Assembly: GCA_021202895.1 (NCBI GenBank)
Contig: JAJQCE010000004.1
Coordinates: 139,219 to 203,211, forward strand
Length of the DNA stretch: 63,993 bases
Reading direction: 5' to 3'
DNA from: Ruminococcus sp.
Lineage (GTDB): Bacteria > Bacillota > Clostridia > Oscillospirales > Ruminococcaceae
In this document: positions 35,941 to 43,787 of the stretch, piece after piece
Layout: the number at the start of each line of letters is the position of its first letter
How positions within the stretch are numbered: the first letter of the stretch is position 1
Translations under genes and position numbers: made by a program
The notes under the pieces: model-generated
Told to the model about the DNA's origin: nothing
The model's input: only the letters and a program-made list of their open reading frames with translations
Databases searched by the model: none

Positions 35941-35982
35941 ATCTTAAGAACGCACCGAGAAAATTCTTAAGACTTTCTTAAT
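35941..35982 (-). promoter_or_regulatory. CTTAAG-type operator before the second regulator
   Basis: Plus-strand copies of (A/T)TCTTAA lie at 35941, 35964 and 35975; the last two are 11 bp apart. A minus-strand TACAAT -10 box (about 35931-35926) lies just downstream. The same TTCTTAAG motif is repeated before the ABC operon at 37654-37681. Confidence 0.55.
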
Positions 35983-35988
35983 TTGATT

Positions 35989-37041
35989 TTACACGGCATA
36001 AAGGCACAAATCCCACGATGGAAAATACGGCGGCTGTCTTAAATAAAGCTTGTAATTTTGGTTAAAGGAATGTACCAGCATTGTTAAATCAATAAAATCA
36101 AAGGGACGATGATAAACGCTCACCGCAAGCCTTGGGTGAAAACGCTCAATTGTTTCTCTGCTCCCCAGCAACGCTCTTTTTTCCGCTCCCTCTACATCAT
36201 ATTTTATCACGTTACATTCTTTTTTATTAAGCACACTGTCAAGAGAGCGCGCGCTGACTTTTTCCGAGCCGCTCTGAGCCTTGGACATTCTGCCGCCGCT
36301 CTGTGAAAAGCTAGTCAAGTCGTCACAATTCCATGCGCAGGCATTGACAAAAACCGTTTCATCAATATTAATCAGCCGCTTTACGCACTTGCGAAACGAA
36401 CGCTTGTCAGGCTCAAAGGCATAGATTTTTTTACAGTCTCCCGCCATTCTTAAAAATTCTAAAGCTGTGTCGCCGTTATACGCTCCTAAATCTGCGTAAA
36501 TATCGTTTTCGTTCGGTTCAATTATTTTCTCAAAAGAATTTACGCTGAACGCTCTTTCTAAAAAGGAAATATCGCCGCTGATTTTAAATGCGGCAACTAA
36601 ATCAAAAATCTCCATCGAGCGTTCATCGCAAAGCAGCTCTCTTGCCGTTTTAGCCTGCTCCCAGCGGTCAAGAAAGCCGCTCTTTGTAAAGCTTTCATTA
36701 CCTGCAATCGCAAGGTCAGGGAAAATAAGCGTATGCCGCTTTGAGAGCAAGCTTATGCGCTCCATTACGTCAGGCAGACTGCTTCCAAAAGCCATGCAGA
36801 CCGCAAAATCCTCATGCTCGCTTTCAAGCTGTGAAAGAGTTTTGACTTCAAAGCCGCAGAAGCTTTTTTTAGCAACAAAATCATCGCTTGAAAAGATTCC
36901 GCTACACTTAATCTGGCGTTTTTCAAGCTCTTTTAAAATTCTCTCGCAGGCATTTCCTATGCCGTAAATGTAAACAGCTTTATCGCAGCTTTTAAGCGTT
37001 TCCCACGATTCGTCAAGCTGTTCAAAATCCTTTTTGTCCAT
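35989..37041 (-). CDS. FkbM-family methyltransferase
   Basis: A 350-residue protein with two parts. An N-terminal nucleotide-binding-like domain (VYIYGIGNACERILKELEK) resembles those linked to sugar-modifying enzymes. An FkbM SAM-dependent methyltransferase domain follows from about residue 180 (ADLGAYNGDTALEFLRMAG, IYAFEPDKRSFRKCVKRL, NVIKYDVEGAEKRALLGS). FkbM enzymes O-methylate sugars or polyketides. The acceptor is unknown; no glycosyltransferases are nearby. The start has TTGGAG upstream. Confidence 0.88.
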   Translation of the reverse strand: MDKKDFEQLDESWETLKSCDKAVYIYGIGNACERILKELEKRQIKCSGIFSSDDFVAKKSFCGFEVKTLSQLESEHEDFAVCMAFGSSLPDVMERISLLSKRHTLIFPDLAIAGNESFTKSGFLDRWEQAKTARELLCDERSMEIFDLVAAFKISGDISFLERAFSVNSFEKIIEPNENDIYADLGAYNGDTALEFLRMAGDCKKIYAFEPDKRSFRKCVKRLINIDETVFVNACAWNCDDLTSFSQSGGRMSKAQSGSEKVSARSLDSVLNKKECNVIKYDVEGAEKRALLGSRETIERFHPRLAVSVYHRPFDFIDLTMLVHSFNQNYKLYLRQPPYFPSWDLCLYAV

Positions 37042-37065
37042 ACAAATTCTCCAAGGGCATTTCTA

Positions 37066-37096
37066 ATAAAAAAGCGGTGAAAGCGTATTCACCGCT
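37066..37096 (-). terminator. Terminator after the PH-like protein
   Basis: On the minus strand AGCGGTGA pairs with TCACCGCT and T6 follows, just past the stop of the gene at 37106. Confidence 0.85.
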
Positions 37097-37105
37097 GAAG
37101 TGTTT

Positions 37106-37519
37106 TTAATTAAAATCATCAAAGCCGCCGTCAAAGTCTGAACTGAAGTGATGAGCATCGCCGTACATATCTCTGCCTCGAATGTTATACTTGTCCCGAT
37201 TGACGTCAATCTGCTTGTCTATAAGCGACAAAACCTCTCTGGCATTCTTGATCGATTTAATCTCCTTGACGGGAGTATCAACATCGTTTTTTACGTTGAG
37301 CACTATTGTAGAGCAGCCGAAAATGCGCTGTCCTAACGGTATTACAAGCTTCTTGTCCGTAACCTTGTAAAGCTCCAGCTCATCCTCTTCAACGCTTAGA
37401 AATCCTGTGCGAGTTATAAATTTAGTATCTGTAAGAAAATAGCGTGTGAACGACAGCGGAAGCCCGAAAAGCGTTCTCTTTTTATCTGTCCATATGTAAT
37501 CAAAATAATCTTTTTTCAT
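37106..37519 (-). CDS. Bacterial PH-domain-like protein (YdbS/DUF304 type)
   Basis: A 137-residue soluble protein. Residues ~8-95 (DYIWTDKKRTLFGLPLSFTRYFLTDTKFITRTGFLSVEEDELELYKVTD) show the alternating strands of the bacterial PH domain. LTDTKFITRTGFLSVEEDELELYKV is the recurring core of that family. A hydrophilic tail rich in Asp, Phe and His follows. It has AGGAGG before the start and its own terminator. The ligand is unknown. Confidence 0.72.
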   Translation of the reverse strand: MKKDYFDYIWTDKKRTLFGLPLSFTRYFLTDTKFITRTGFLSVEEDELELYKVTDKKLVIPLGQRIFGCSTIVLNVKNDVDTPVKEIKSIKNAREVLSLIDKQIDVNRDKYNIRGRDMYGDAHHFSSDFDGGFDDFN

Positions 37520-37653
37520 GATTGTCCTCCTGATTGTTAAAATATAAGCTTTGCATTTTTATTATATCATTAAAATATACTATTGTCAAGCACTTTTTTG
37601 GATAAAAATAAGAGCTAGAAGCTTGGAGGCGTCAAAATTTGAATCAGGTGTTT

Positions 37654-37681
37654 TTCTTAAGCTTTCTTAAGAAATCCTTAA
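37654..37681 (+). promoter_or_regulatory. Phased CTTAAG repeats before the ABC operon
   Basis: TTCTTAAG at 37654, TTCTTAAG at 37664 and ATCCTTAA at 37674 are spaced exactly 10 bp. They end 17 bases before the -35 box at 37698, an activator-like position. Confidence 0.6.
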
Positions 37682-37697
37682 ATCCGCTGAAAGCTGC

Positions 37698-37725
37698 TTG
37701 ACATAGGTTTTTTTTATGCTATACT
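37698..37725 (+). promoter_or_regulatory. Promoter of the ABC-2 operon
   Basis: TTGACA (37698-37703), a 16-base spacer containing T8, and TATACT (37720-37725), about 55 bases before the first gene. Confidence 0.75.
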
Positions 37726-37780
37726 GAAAATGTAAAAAGCAATATTGCGAAAAATAAATCGAAAGGTGTGGTTAAAAACC

Positions 37781-38533
37781 ATGAAGCTTAGAAGAATCAA
37801 TCGAGGGCTTGTGCTAGGAGGAATTTTGCTTGCAGGTACGGTAGGGTATGTGATTTATCAGAATGTGCAGTTTAACACCTACAAATCGGATATAAACGCT
37901 GTTGTTGAAAGCTACATATCAGACGCCTGCGAAGCCTCTGTTGAGATGAACGAGGTAAAGTCAAATCAGCCTGCCATAGATGTGGTTAATAAGTACTGGA
38001 GCTCAGGCGGACAGTCGGAGGTTTACTCAACTGCTATGGATACAAAGAGCGATATACTTTCCTATCTTAGCGGCGATTATGAGGGTAGCGGACACTTTGA
38101 GAGCATAGACTACTATATAGCGGATTCGGATATTCAGATTCAAAAATACGGCGGTGACGGTGCTTATGTGACGCTGACATATACTGTAAATATGGTTTTT
38201 TCATCTAATCCGTACTTTTTTAATTTTGAATGTGATAATTTGATAACGCTTAACGATGAGTACTATGATGGCGCCATAGTAATTACCTTTGACGAGGATG
38301 AAGATGAAAATGAGGAAAGTGACGACGAGCAGCTTTACAAGATTGATATAACTTTTTATCAGGAGAATTTGGTGCTGGAGCTTGACGATGGCGAATGGAA
38401 AATTGTCAATTCAATCGGCTATGGCTGGTGGAGCGATAACTATGAAGCGGTAGATGCTTCGTCAGAAGCAGAGTCACAGAGTGAAGCGGGTTCATCTGAA
38501 ATGGAAAGCGAGGTTGACAGCGATGGAGAATGA
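37781..38533 (+). CDS. Single-pass exported protein of the ABC operon
   Basis: A 250-residue protein; the ATG at 37781 follows GAAAGGTGTGG. An N-terminal membrane helix (LVLGGILLAGTVGYVIYQNV) anchors an extracytoplasmic domain with mixed strands, an acidic stretch (DEDEDENEESDDEQ) and a C-terminal Ser/Glu tail. The overlap of 11 bases with the ABC ATPase gene shows it belongs to the transporter unit, perhaps as an accessory or substrate-capture protein. I do not recognise a family. Confidence 0.78.
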   Translation: MKLRRINRGLVLGGILLAGTVGYVIYQNVQFNTYKSDINAVVESYISDACEASVEMNEVKSNQPAIDVVNKYWSSGGQSEVYSTAMDTKSDILSYLSGDYEGSGHFESIDYYIADSDIQIQKYGGDGAYVTLTYTVNMVFSSNPYFFNFECDNLITLNDEYYDGAIVITFDEDEDENEESDDEQLYKIDITFYQENLVLELDDGEWKIVNSIGYGWWSDNYEAVDASSEAESQSEAGSSEMESEVDSDGE

Positions 38534-39461
38534 TGTATTATTTAAGGTTGAAAACCTCTGCAAATCCTATGGAAAGCGGCAGATACTAAAGGACATTTCC
38601 TTTAAAACCTATGCAGGCGAGGTGTTCGGATTTTTAGGACCTAACGGAGCAGGCAAAACCACCACTATAAAAATTGCCGTCGGACTTATTGAGGGGGATT
38701 CGGGCAGAACCGAGATAGGCGGCTTTGATGTCAAGCGTGATTTTGAAAAGGCTATAGCTTTGGTGGGTTCAATTGTAGAAAATCCTGAAACCTACAAATA
38801 TCTCACGGGCAGACAGAATCTTGAACAGTATGCTAGAATGAGAGGAGAGGTTACAAAGGAGCGAATTGACGAGGTTACAAAGATTGTAAAGCTTGAAGAG
38901 CGTATTAACGATAAAATCAGCAGGTATTCGCTCGGTATGCGTCAGCGTCTGGGAGTGGCGCAGGCGATACTTCATCATCCAAAGGTGCTTATCCTTGACG
39001 AGCCGACAAACGGACTTGACCCAGAGGGAATAAGAGATCTGCGCGACATTTTAAAATCGCTGGCACACGATGAGGGCTGCAGCGTTATCGTTTCATCTCA
39101 TCTGATGAGCGAAATGGAGCTGATGTGCGACCGTGTGGGAATTATTTCAAAGGGTGAAATGGTAGGCGAGTACACGCTTGAGGAACTTACAAAGCGTTCT
39201 ATGGGTGACAGCGTTACGGTGAGAATAAAGCTAAGCGACCCCGAAGCGGCGCAGGCGCTGTACACTAATTCTTACATTGTTGACAGACAGCTTCAGCTTG
39301 AGGTGCCGTCTGAAAATGCTGATGAAAGCACAGCGGCAGTTGTAAAGCGTCTTGTGGAGCGTGGGATAAGCGTTTACGCTGTTGCGCAGACAGAGCAGAA
39401 ATCCCTTGAGGATGCATTTATCGCGCTTACAAACACAGAAAAAGGGGGAGAATTAGAATGA
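38523..39461 (+). CDS. ABC transporter ATP-binding protein
   Basis: The ATG at 38523 (MENDVLFKVENLCKSYGKRQ) is chosen because the homology begins there. The 312-residue ATPase has Walker A GPNGAGKTTT, signature YSLGMRQRLGVAQAI, Walker B LILDEPTNGLDPEG and switch His in IVSSHLMSEMEL. This is the type that drives ABC-2 exporters such as bacitracin or lantibiotic resistance pumps. It overlaps the permease gene by four bases. Confidence 0.95.
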   Translation: MENDVLFKVENLCKSYGKRQILKDISFKTYAGEVFGFLGPNGAGKTTTIKIAVGLIEGDSGRTEIGGFDVKRDFEKAIALVGSIVENPETYKYLTGRQNLEQYARMRGEVTKERIDEVTKIVKLEERINDKISRYSLGMRQRLGVAQAILHHPKVLILDEPTNGLDPEGIRDLRDILKSLAHDEGCSVIVSSHLMSEMELMCDRVGIISKGEMVGEYTLEELTKRSMGDSVTVRIKLSDPEAAQALYTNSYIVDRQLQLEVPSENADESTAAVVKRLVERGISVYAVAQTEQKSLEDAFIALTNTEKGGELE

Positions 39462-40780
39462 GCAGATTTTTCAGGCTTGTAAAAAACGAGTATATCAAGC
39501 TTTTAAAGAAGGTATCCACCAAGCTTTTAATTGTACTTGTGATTTTAGGTTCAATCGGCGTGGTTGGCATCTACAAGGCTATTGTTGAATTCAGCGACAA
39601 TGATTATTACTATCAAGGTTCAAATGAGGTTGATTATACAAGCGATATAGAGTGGTACAATTCAACTAAGCCTGACGGCTATGAAAGAATTGTCGAGCTT
39701 TACACCTATCTTGACACTTTGGAGCTTGACTATGTTGAGGACGAGGATATAATGCAGATGGTTTGGCTCATAGAGCAAAGTGAGCTTACTGCGGCGCAGG
39801 CTGAGAATATTTTAGATCCATGGGTAAACGGCGGCGACTGGAAAGCCTCTTTTGAGGCTGCCGCAGAATATACCGACAATGAAGCAAGAATATGGGAGCT
39901 TGATTATCGCATTGAGAACGATATAGCTTATAACGGCAGCTGGCAGGACGAGCTTGTCACAGAGATTATGTACGCAAAGGAAAATCTTGAAGCCTACGTC
40001 GGCACAGATTCTCAAAGCGAGTATGAAGACGAGATAACGCTGGGACTTTACCGCCTTGAAAATAACATAGCCGTAAACGCCGCCGACGCTGCTGATGAGG
40101 ACGCTCTTTACGACACTGTAGATTTAAGTATAATGTGGTACTCTCTGGTCAATCCGTCTATATTCATAACTCTTGTGGGTCTTGTGGTTATGGTTGCGGC
40201 AGGCTCGATTGTTGCGAATGAATATTCTACAGGCACGGTTAAATTTCTTTTAGTAAATCCCGTAAAGAGATGGAAAATCCTGCTTTCAAAATATTTTACC
40301 ATTATAAGCTTTGGTTATATACTTACGCTTGTGTCATTTGTTATTGTAGTACTTACATCGGGAATTGTCACAGGCTTTTCAGAGTTTGGCGCTTCGTATC
40401 TTGAGGTGGTTGACGGGGGTGTAGTAAGCTCGTCCGCATATTCTCATGCCGCTGTGGAATGGCTAGTCGGGAGCATTGAATTTGTTGCAATGGGAACGTT
40501 CGCTATGGCGATTTCAGCGCTTTCCAAAAACTCTGCGCTTTCGGTAGGACTAAGTATATTCCTGACGTTGAGCGGATACACGCTTGTAGCTATGCTTAAT
40601 TCTTTAGGCTTTGACTGGGCAAGATACATTCTCTTTGCTAATCTTGATCTTACAAGCATAGCAAGCGGCAATTCCTCGTTTGCACAGCACTCACTGGGCT
40701 TTGCAATTACGGTGATAGCGGCGCACATGGTTGTTTTCCTGCTGACAATGTTTGACGCATTTGATAAAAAGGAAATTTAG
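39458..40780 (+). CDS. ABC-2 type permease
   Basis: A 440-residue membrane partner of the preceding ATPase. It has one N-terminal helix (LLIVLVILGSIGVVGIYKAI), a large extracytoplasmic loop (residues ~45-225) rich in Tyr, Asp and Glu, and then five helices (FITLVGLVVMVAAGSIVANEY, TIISFGYILTLVSFVIVVL, SIEFVAMGTFAMAISAL, LSVGLSIFLTLSGYTLV, ITVIAAHMVVFLLTMF). The NEYSTGTVKFLLVNPVKRWKILLSKY stretch is the typical ABC-2 membrane-border motif. The operon's likely regulator is the nearby two-component system. Confidence 0.92.
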   Translation: MSRFFRLVKNEYIKLLKKVSTKLLIVLVILGSIGVVGIYKAIVEFSDNDYYYQGSNEVDYTSDIEWYNSTKPDGYERIVELYTYLDTLELDYVEDEDIMQMVWLIEQSELTAAQAENILDPWVNGGDWKASFEAAAEYTDNEARIWELDYRIENDIAYNGSWQDELVTEIMYAKENLEAYVGTDSQSEYEDEITLGLYRLENNIAVNAADAADEDALYDTVDLSIMWYSLVNPSIFITLVGLVVMVAAGSIVANEYSTGTVKFLLVNPVKRWKILLSKYFTIISFGYILTLVSFVIVVLTSGIVTGFSEFGASYLEVVDGGVVSSSAYSHAAVEWLVGSIEFVAMGTFAMAISALSKNSALSVGLSIFLTLSGYTLVAMLNSLGFDWARYILFANLDLTSIASGNSSFAQHSLGFAITVIAAHMVVFLLTMFDAFDKKEI

Positions 40781-40807
40781 AGCGGCTTATGTGAACACGC
40801 TCTGAGT

Positions 40808-40842
40808 AAAAAGCCCCCGAAATCTTTTGGGGTGCTTTTTTT
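40808..40842 (+). terminator. Terminator of the ABC operon
   Basis: AAAAAGCCCC and GGGGTGCTTTTT form a hairpin followed by a T-run, just after the permease stop. Confidence 0.8.
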
Positions 40843-40853
40843 ATGCCTTTGGC

Positions 40854-40882
40854 TTGACAATACAGGGTCGGTGTGCTATAAT
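40854..40882 (+). promoter_or_regulatory. rarA promoter
   Basis: TTGACA (40854-40859), 17 bases, TATAAT (40877-40882): perfect consensus. The transcript would begin near 40890. Confidence 0.8.
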
Positions 40883-40889
40883 AAAAGTA

Positions 40890-41116
40890 TAATGTCCCCG
40901 CCTCTTAGGCGGCTGTAAGAACATTTGCGCCATGCGGTACAAATGTTCTTACCAGACATTCTGACTTTCAGTAGGGGATTATATCCCCTACTGAAACCCA
41001 GCGGAGATAACGCTCCGAACGTTTATTGCAAGCGTTCGCAGCCAAGATTAAGCGAGCTTATCTTGCTCTGCTCCACTTTAAATAAAAGTACATTTTAAAA
41101 CACGAGGTGAAAAATT
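40890..41116 (+). promoter_or_regulatory. Hairpin-chain 5' leader of rarA
   Basis: The ~225-base leader holds consecutive hairpins: CGCC/GGCG near 40900, GTAAGAACATTTG/CAAATGTTCTTAC (40915-40952, perfect 13 bp), a perfect 14-bp stem at 40966-40996 (TTTCAGTAGGGGAT arm), CGGAG/CTCCG and CGAACG/CGTTCG near 41000-41040. None has a T-run, so they are not simple terminators. Confidence 0.5.
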
Positions 41117-42385
41117 ATGGCTGTTCCGCTTGCTGAAAGGCTTCGTCCTAAATCGCTTGACGAGGTTGTCGGACAAAAGGATTTATTGGACGAAGGCAAA
41201 CCGCTTAGAAAGATAATTGACGGCGGCGTAATTCCTAATATGATTTTTTACGGTCCGTCGGGAGTGGGCAAGACTACTGTCGCACGCATTATAGCTGAGA
41301 ATACCGATATGACTATGTACAAGCTCAACGGTACATCTGCTTCAACTGCGGATATTAAGAATGTGATTGAACAGTCAAACACACTTTACGGCACAGGAGG
41401 AGTGCTGTTATATCTTGATGAGATACAGTACCTTAATAAAAAGCAGCAGCAGTCGCTGCTTGAATACATAGAGGACGGAAGCGTCACGCTGATTTCCTCT
41501 ACCACTGAAAATCCGTATTTCTACGTTTATAATGCGATAATAAGCCGCTCTACCGTATTTGAATTTAAGCCTGTTGAGCCTGTTGAAATTGCTTTGGCAG
41601 TTCGCAGAGCGTTTTCATTTTTAGCGGACGAAACAGGAATCAAGGTAAGACTGGAAAACGGCGTTTGCGAGCATATCGCCTTTGGCTGCGGCGGCGATGT
41701 AAGGAAGTCGATTAACACTGCAGAGCTGTGTATGTACTCGTCAGAAAATGATGGAGAAGCAATTACTGTGAAGCTTGAAACGGCTCAAAGCTTAACTCAG
41801 CGCAGTAATATGAGATACGACCGTGACGGCGACAGTCATTATGATATTCTTTCAGCACTTCATAAATCTTTAAGAGGTTCAGACGTAAATGCTGCGCTTC
41901 ACTATGCGGCAAGGCTAATCAGCGCAGGGGATATAATTTCACTTTCAAGGCGTCTGCTTTGCGTTGCGTCTGAGGACGTGGGGCTTGCATATCCGCAGGC
42001 AGTGACTATTGTAAAATCATGTGTGGACAGTGCGCTTCAGCTTGGACTTCCTGAAGCGAGGCTGCCGCTCTCTCAAGCTGTGATTCTTCTTGCGACTGCG
42101 CCTAAATCAAACAGCGTGCTTGCGATTGACGAGGCACTTGAGGATATAAAGGAGCATGGCTCGGCGGATTTTCCCAGACATCTGCAAAACGTGCATCTTG
42201 ACGGCGAAAACGCTAAGGTTAAGGGACAGCACTACCTTTACCCGCATGATTATGAAAACCACTGGATTGAGCAGCAGTACCTGCCTGATGAAATTAAAGC
42301 GCACGTTTACTACGAGTACGGCGAAAATAAAAATGAACAAGCGGCAAAAGCATACTGGGAAAAAATCAAGGGCAAGAGTAAATAA
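41117..42385 (+). CDS. rarA: Replication-associated recombination protein RarA
   Basis: A 422-residue AAA+ ATPase of the RarA/MgsA family that acts at stalled replication forks. It has Walker A GPSGVGKTT, Walker B LYLDEIQYL, sensor ISSTTENPYF, and the C-terminal tetramerisation domain (HYDILSALHKSLRGSDVNAALHYAARL, GDIISLSRRLLCVASEDVGLAYPQA). RLRPKSLDEVVGQ at the N-terminus is the family opening. It starts behind ACGAGGTG and is a single-gene unit. Confidence 0.95.
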   Translation: MAVPLAERLRPKSLDEVVGQKDLLDEGKPLRKIIDGGVIPNMIFYGPSGVGKTTVARIIAENTDMTMYKLNGTSASTADIKNVIEQSNTLYGTGGVLLYLDEIQYLNKKQQQSLLEYIEDGSVTLISSTTENPYFYVYNAIISRSTVFEFKPVEPVEIALAVRRAFSFLADETGIKVRLENGVCEHIAFGCGGDVRKSINTAELCMYSSENDGEAITVKLETAQSLTQRSNMRYDRDGDSHYDILSALHKSLRGSDVNAALHYAARLISAGDIISLSRRLLCVASEDVGLAYPQAVTIVKSCVDSALQLGLPEARLPLSQAVILLATAPKSNSVLAIDEALEDIKEHGSADFPRHLQNVHLDGENAKVKGQHYLYPHDYENHWIEQQYLPDEIKAHVYYEYGENKNEQAAKAYWEKIKGKSK

Positions 42386-42389
42386 GATG

Positions 42390-42425
42390 AAAAAAGAACC
42401 GATTTTACGTCGGTTCTTTTTTTTA
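42390..42425 (+). terminator. Terminator after rarA
   Basis: AAAAAAGAACCGA pairs with TCGGTTCTTTTTT and a T-run follows. It is symmetrical enough to serve the convergent gene too. Confidence 0.9.
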
Positions 42426-42473
42426 TGAACGAAACTTTGTACGATAAATTTATAAGTACAAATATCTGTACAG

Positions 42474-43391
42474 TTAATAAAAGCTGCTCACCACGGTTTT
42501 TAGACAGTTTTCTGGGGAGTAGTGCCATTCCTTAAGCCTGCCGCTTGTCAGGAAATAATCAAAACCTGTTGTCGGAGCAGCTTCGCCCATGGCGTCTACT
42601 ATTGCAAGCTTGAGCTTCATTTTGTCGGGCTTCATGGCTTTTATGTTGACGCTGACGCACTGACCAGGATAAATATCCGCTCTTAGTTCGGCAAGTCCTG
42701 CGAGGTTTGGAGCAATTTCTATAAAGATTCCGTAGCTTTCAATTGAGCGTACGATTCCTGAAACGGTAGAGCCGACCTCGAATTTTTCACAGTTTTCCTC
42801 CCAAGTGCCGAGAAGCTCCTTATGTGAAAGAAAAACGCGATTTTCGCTAACCTCTTTGACAACGGCATAAATGCTCTGCGAATTGTAAAATCTGTCGTTT
42901 GGGTGGGAAATTCTTGAAACACTGATAGCGTCAATCGGTATCAGCGAGGGAATACCGCAGCCTATGTCAACAAACGCTCCGAACGGTTCAAGGTGCGTTA
43001 CTCTTGCAGGTATGATTTCTCCTGGAAGAAGCTTTGATATGTAGCTCTCCATGCAGCTTTCCTGTGCGGCAAGTCTTGACAAAATATATTCTCTTTCATC
43101 GCCGCTTGAAGCTATACTATCTATGATAAAGCATATCGGCTTGTTCACCTTTGACAATAGCGCAATATCCCTTGTGCTGCCGTCTGATATTCCAATTGCC
43201 CCCATTTCTCTTGGGATAACTGCCTTTGCGTTTGGAATATCTACATACATATTATGCTCTGCATCGCACATTACAGCGTATGCCTCCAGTATCAGCTTTT
43301 TTTCGTAAGCCTCATCAAGCAGAGATTGAGATCTTAGGATTCTCTGATTTTCATTGGACAAATAAAGTCCGCCTTCTGGATAATAATTCAT
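42474..43391 (-). CDS. S1 RNA-binding-domain protein
   Basis: A 305-residue protein related to ribosomal protein S1. The first ~110 residues form a domain typical of the S1-like proteins of clostridia. Two S1 repeats follow: residues ~120-190 (GEIIPARVTHLEPFGAFVDIGCGIPSLIPIDAISVSRISHP) and ~205-270 (GSTVSGIVRSIESYGIFIEIAPNLAGLAE). It probably binds single-stranded RNA in translation or RNA turnover. It stands alone on the minus strand. Confidence 0.85.
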   Translation of the reverse strand: MNYYPEGGLYLSNENQRILRSQSLLDEAYEKKLILEAYAVMCDAEHNMYVDIPNAKAVIPREMGAIGISDGSTRDIALLSKVNKPICFIIDSIASSGDEREYILSRLAAQESCMESYISKLLPGEIIPARVTHLEPFGAFVDIGCGIPSLIPIDAISVSRISHPNDRFYNSQSIYAVVKEVSENRVFLSHKELLGTWEENCEKFEVGSTVSGIVRSIESYGIFIEIAPNLAGLAELRADIYPGQCVSVNIKAMKPDKMKLKLAIVDAMGEAAPTTGFDYFLTSGRLKEWHYSPENCLKTVVSSFY

Positions 43392-43787
43392 TTTCTTTGC
43401 CTCTTTCTTTCCATTTTTTGCGTTTGCTGGTGTGAGCTGCGCTTTGTAATTTATATGCTTTTAAACCGTGTGATATGAAAAAAATTTCATATCGCATTAT
43501 TTTTACGTGAATGTTGCACAAAAAAACGTGTTTATTTTCGTCAATATAGATAAATCCTACAAAATTTCAAAATTCCTATTGACTTTTCAGAAAAGCTGTG
43601 TTACAATAATGTAGTGATTTGTAATCAATTTGTTACTTTTTCGAGCCGCAGATTACAAATTGAGAATGTTTAATGACAAACTCGAATATGAATAAAAAAA
43701 CAGGACTACAAAAAGGTACAAACGTGCCGCAACAAATTAACGAAAGGGTGTGAAACGGCTTTTAGATTTAAAATCTAAGGTTATGTT
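43392..43787. other. Intergenic region with promoter and structured leader
   Basis: About 395 bases between divergent genes. The right part holds the promoter of the hydrolase gene and a 175-base leader with a perfect stem ATTTGTAATC/GATTACAAAT (about 43616-43661) and a TTAGATTTAAAATCTAA palindrome near the start codon. I checked it against the c-di-GMP and c-di-AMP riboswitch consensus from memory and it does not fit. Confidence 0.4.
43579..43607 (+). promoter_or_regulatory. Promoter of the fibronectin/hydrolase gene
   Basis: TTGACT (43579-43584), 17 bases, TACAAT (43602-43607). Confidence 0.65.

Noticed and set aside
43614-43787. c-di-AMP (ydaO) or c-di-GMP riboswitch before the wall hydrolase
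   Set aside because: The conserved core sequences of these riboswitches are not present.
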